A stretch of 23,687 nucleotides of DNA. Source: an uncultured Clostridia bacterium (lineage in GTDB: Bacteria; Bacillota; Clostridia; Christensenellales; Aristaeellaceae). The translations under genes and the position numbers were made by a program. Positions 21,453 to 23,687 of this stretch are shown piece after piece (position 1 is the stretch's first letter; each line of letters starts with the position of its first letter). The notes under the pieces are model-generated. The model ran no database searches. It saw nothing but the letters and a program-made list of their open reading frames with translations, and was not told the origin of the DNA. The stretch lies in NCBI GenBank assembly GCA_934670175.1, contig CAKUOX010000035.1, positions 1 to 23,687 on the forward strand, read 5' to 3'.

Positions 21453-22643
21453 ATGATTCGCAATCTGAATAAGGCCGACTTCGCCGCATATGGCGTAGTG
21501 CCGGATGAAAAGATACCCAACCACGCCTTCCCCTCGGGCGCGCAGTGGCGCGCGGAGCGGCGGCACATCGAGGGCGGCGCAGGAGAAATGTGCCTGTGCA
21601 GCAATGCGGACGTGTATCTGGATTACGACAGCGGCATGGCCGTGCTGCTGGTGGCGACGGCGCAGGATATGGACGCTACGGAGTCCTTTTATCTGGACAA
21701 GCCCGTCTGCGTGCGGCAGGGCGTGTATTATTGCGTGGTGCCATTTGATGAAAGCTGCGACATACATATTTGCACGCGCGAGGACGCGCAGATCAGCCGT
21801 ACGGCGCGGCGCGGCGGGCGCGGCGTGGACGTCATCAGCGCGAACATGGGCGTTCGCAGCATACGCACGCTGTTTTATCAGGAAAAAGCCGAGGGTTTTT
21901 TCTTCAAGGGCGAATCGCACCGCCAGTATGAGCTGACCTGCATGGAGGAGGGCTACATGCACTCCATCGTCGGCGGTCAGGATTATCTGCTCGAACCGGG
22001 CGAAATGATGCTCTATGGGCCGAATCAGTGGCATTCCCAGTATTCGATGGACGATACGCGCGTGTGCTTTATCACCATCGCGTTTGATATGGACTGCGAT
22101 TATGCCGGCATCCTGCTCAACCGCAAGCTGCGGGTGGATGAGGCCGGCCGCGCGCTGCTCGGCGGCATACTGAACGAATCCCGCCAGACGGACATCCTCA
22201 GCGGCGACATCATCTGCTGTCAGCTGATGCAGCTTCTGCTGAATATGATCCGCATCGCCTACCGCGCCGAAAACGGGCTGCCGCTCATGCGCCCGCATTC
22301 GGTCAGCAGCGAAAACGCGCTGGTGGATCAGGCACTGCGGTACATTTCGCAGAATATCGGCGCGAAGCTGTCGGTGGCGGACGTGGCGCGGCATGTGAGC
22401 GTGAGTCCGTCGTATCTGTCGGTGCTGTTCGGGCGGCATCTGAGGATCAAGCCCAGCGATTATATCCGCCGCGAAAAGCTGGAGGAGGCCAAGCGGTTGA
22501 TCCGGCAGGGCACGATGAGCTTTACGCAGATCGCCGATCTGCTGAAATTCTCGTCCGTCTGCCACTTTTCAAATCTGTTTAAATGCGCCTACGGCGTAAC
22601 GCCTACGGAATTTGCGCGGGGCGCACAAAGTAAAAGTAAATAA
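21453..22643 (+). CDS. AraC-family transcriptional regulator with two beta-barrel sensor domains
   Basis: The 396-residue product has three parts. Residues 1-115 (IRNLNKADFAAYGVVPDE ... FYLDKPVCVRQGVYYCVVP) resemble a cupin of the ureidoglycolate-lyase-like type, a tentative match. Residues 130-215 form an AraC-type cupin sensor (GESHRQYELTCMEEGYMHSI ... LLEPGEMMLYGPNQWHSQY). Residues 288-390 are the AraC DNA-binding domain with two helix-turn-helix units (LSVADVARHVSVSPSYLSVLFGR and FTQIADLLKFSSVCHFSNLFKCAYGVTPTEF). Standard AraC regulators have only one sensor domain. The ATG at 21453 is preferred on N-terminal pattern; an in-frame GTG at 21423 is possible, and neither has a good ribosome binding site. 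nagB starts 25 nt after the stop, so the regulator probably controls amino-sugar use. Confidence 0.85.
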   Translation: MIRNLNKADFAAYGVVPDEKIPNHAFPSGAQWRAERRHIEGGAGEMCLCSNADVYLDYDSGMAVLLVATAQDMDATESFYLDKPVCVRQGVYYCVVPFDESCDIHICTREDAQISRTARRGGRGVDVISANMGVRSIRTLFYQEKAEGFFFKGESHRQYELTCMEEGYMHSIVGGQDYLLEPGEMMLYGPNQWHSQYSMDDTRVCFITIAFDMDCDYAGILLNRKLRVDEAGRALLGGILNESRQTDILSGDIICCQLMQLLLNMIRIAYRAENGLPLMRPHSVSSENALVDQALRYISQNIGAKLSVADVARHVSVSPSYLSVLFGRHLRIKPSDYIRREKLEEAKRLIRQGTMSFTQIADLLKFSSVCHFSNLFKCAYGVTPTEFARGAQSKSK

Positions 22644-22668
22644 GACCATTCGGGAGGGAAGCGTATTT

Positions 22669-23391
22669 ATGAGGATCCATGTGTACGAAACTGCTGAGTT
22701 GGCCGCAAAGGCCGCGGCTGCGATCATTGCCGCCGAAGTTCTGGACAAACCGAACGCGGTGCTGGGTCTGCCGACCGGCTCTTCGCCGCTGCTGACCTAT
22801 CAGGAGCTGGTGCGCCTCAATCATGACGGCGTGATCGATTTTTCGCAGGTGACGACCTACAATCTGGACGAATACATGGGTCTGGACGGCACGCATCCGC
22901 AGAGCTATCGCCGCTTCATGAATGAAAACCTGTTCGACCAGATCAACATTAAGCCCGAGAAGACACATGTGCCCAGCGGAATCGGCGACGGCGCGGCAAA
23001 TGCGCGCGATTATGAGGCTGCGATCAACGCGGCGGGCGGCATCGATCTGCAGTTCATGGGCGTCGGCCGCAACGGCCATATCGGCTTCAATGAGCCTGCG
23101 GAAGCCTTTACGGATGCGACCGGCGTGATCAAGCTGACCCCCTCCACCATTGAGGCGAACAAGCGCTTCTTCCACAGCGCGGACGAGGTGCCGCGCGAGG
23201 CCATTTCCATGGGCGTGGGCACGATCATGCGTGCGCGCAAGCTGCTGCTGATCGCAACGGGTGAAAGCAAGCGCGAGGCCGTGCGCGATATGGTGCACGG
23301 CGGCGTTTCGCCGAAGCTGCCCGCATCCGTACTGCGGCTGCATCGCGACGCGATCGTCGTGCTGGATAAGGCTGCGGCGTCGGCGCTGTAA
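22669..23391 (+). CDS. nagB: Glucosamine-6-phosphate deaminase
   Basis: The 240-residue enzyme converts glucosamine 6-phosphate to fructose 6-phosphate and ammonia, linking amino-sugar catabolism to glycolysis. Motifs: LGLPTGSSP (33-40, phosphate binding), TTYNLDEYMGL with D67 as the base, GVGRNGHIGFNEP (131-143) with H137 and E142, and LIATGESKREAV (194-205). N135 stands where the E. coli enzyme has Asp; RNGHIGFNEP is the form I recall for Bacillota enzymes. The length is the short, non-allosteric type. GGGAGGG lies about 10 nt before the ATG at 22669. The frame is open back to 22612, but that part overlaps the end of the regulator gene. It is co-transcribed with the AraC-type regulator. Confidence 0.96.
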   Translation: MRIHVYETAELAAKAAAAIIAAEVLDKPNAVLGLPTGSSPLLTYQELVRLNHDGVIDFSQVTTYNLDEYMGLDGTHPQSYRRFMNENLFDQINIKPEKTHVPSGIGDGAANARDYEAAINAAGGIDLQFMGVGRNGHIGFNEPAEAFTDATGVIKLTPSTIEANKRFFHSADEVPREAISMGVGTIMRARKLLLIATGESKREAVRDMVHGGVSPKLPASVLRLHRDAIVVLDKAAASAL

Positions 23392-23488
23392 ACGGATCGA
23401 TTATAAAGCAAAGGGATCATCGGCGCGGTATTGGAATCCGCGCGGCCTGCAAAACCCGGGTTTTGCTGATCCTCGCACTTCAAACAAA
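23392..23488. other. Non-coding stretch after nagB with a perfect palindrome
   Basis: No gene is visible. The stretch contains a perfect 18-bp palindrome (23449-23466, GCAAAACCCGGGTTTTGC) 57 nt past the nagB stop. It has no T run on the plus strand, so it is not a classic terminator; it could be an operator or a hairpin. Confidence 0.5.
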
Positions 23489-23524
23489 GAGGACAGGCGC
23501 TTCAAAATTGGAGCGCCTGTCCTC
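23479..23524 (-). terminator. Strong hairpin, probable minus-strand terminator
   Basis: A perfect 13-bp stem (23489-23501 with 23512-23524) is followed on the minus strand by TTTGTTTG. It would end a minus-strand gene lying beyond the window. It directly abuts the dispersed repeat copy. Confidence 0.6.
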
Positions 23525-23632
23525 AGACCGCTGATAAACCCCGCAAACGCAGAAATTTCATGAACAACTTCTGGCGAAGTTGGAATTTCTGCTTGCGTCG
23601 TCAACGCGGACTGCAAAATCGGTTACATACGT
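23522..23632. repeat. Dispersed 111-bp hairpin repeat, copy 2
   Basis: This is the second full copy of the element at 9765-9875, in the same orientation, with 7 mismatches and no gaps by hand alignment. Inside the hairpin the changes fall in the loop (TGGA to TGGC) or turn an A-T pair into a G-T pair, so the fold is kept. Flanking sequence beyond 23632 differs from that after copy 1, which marks the likely right edge. An inverted repeat GTCGCGCC...GGCGCGAC follows directly. Confidence 0.85.
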
Positions 23633-23687
23633 TGAAGCAGTCGCGCCACTGCAGCGTCCTGCAGGCGCGACCAGCCCGCGCTGGAAT

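Noticed and set aside
19984..21489. A 501-codon minus-strand frame opposite the second L,D-transpeptidase
   Set aside because: It has shadow-type composition (His/Arg/Ala-rich), no ribosome binding site and no recognisable domain, and the sense strand encodes a complete YkuD protein.
21279..22565. A 428-codon minus-strand frame opposite the AraC regulator
   Set aside because: Shadow frame; the plus strand carries an unmistakable AraC DNA-binding domain.

Overview
The window looks like a chromosomal segment of a GC-rich member of the Bacillota (class Clostridia or a close relative). The evidence is the gene content rather than a marker gene: a sepF-yggT-divIVA cluster preceded by yggS and an HlyD-like gene, a DUF5665 gene in front of lspA-rluD, long-form hpf, a yjdF gene, two L,D-transpeptidases, and strong AGGAGG-type ribosome binding sites with good -35/-10 promoters. 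I cannot assign a genus.

Layout. 1-2700 is a looser, gene-poor region. It holds tRNA-Cys, tRNA-Ala with a very good promoter and terminator, the decayed C-terminal part of a tyrosine integrase just behind tRNA-Ala, a yjdF gene with a structured, probably riboswitch-bearing leader, and a small secreted protein of unknown function. 2734-5925 is a three-gene plus-strand operon: M29 aminopeptidase, NYN-domain protein with two LOTUS-like domains, and a membrane-anchored EEP hydrolase. It is closed by a hairpin terminator that can serve both strands. 6085-9563 is a tightly packed minus-strand operon with overlapping genes: DUF5665, lspA, rluD, an L,D-transpeptidase and an XRE/S24-like regulator.

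9564-10044 is non-coding and packed with hairpins and repeat modules. One 111-bp module recurs at 23522-23632 in the last gap of the window. 10045-13552 is the minus-strand cell-division operon (HlyD-like, yggS, sepF, yggT, divIVA). It is driven from a promoter that diverges from the promoter of the plus-strand lgt-pncB pair (13734-16100). 16181-18696 carries hpf and topB on the minus strand. 18884-21270 carries a class II aldolase and a second L,D-transpeptidase on the plus strand. 21453-23391 carries an AraC-type regulator followed by nagB.

Common threads are envelope biogenesis and division (lspA and lgt at the two ends of lipoprotein maturation, two L,D-transpeptidases, SepF/YggT/DivIVA) and housekeeping metabolism (NAD salvage, amino-sugar catabolism, aldolase). 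No CRISPR array, intact mobile element, rRNA gene or defence island was recognised. The items that most deserve a second look are the dispersed hairpin repeat, the yjdF leader whose hairpin buries the ribosome binding site, the regulator translationally coupled to an L,D-transpeptidase, and the NYN-LOTUS/EEP operon.
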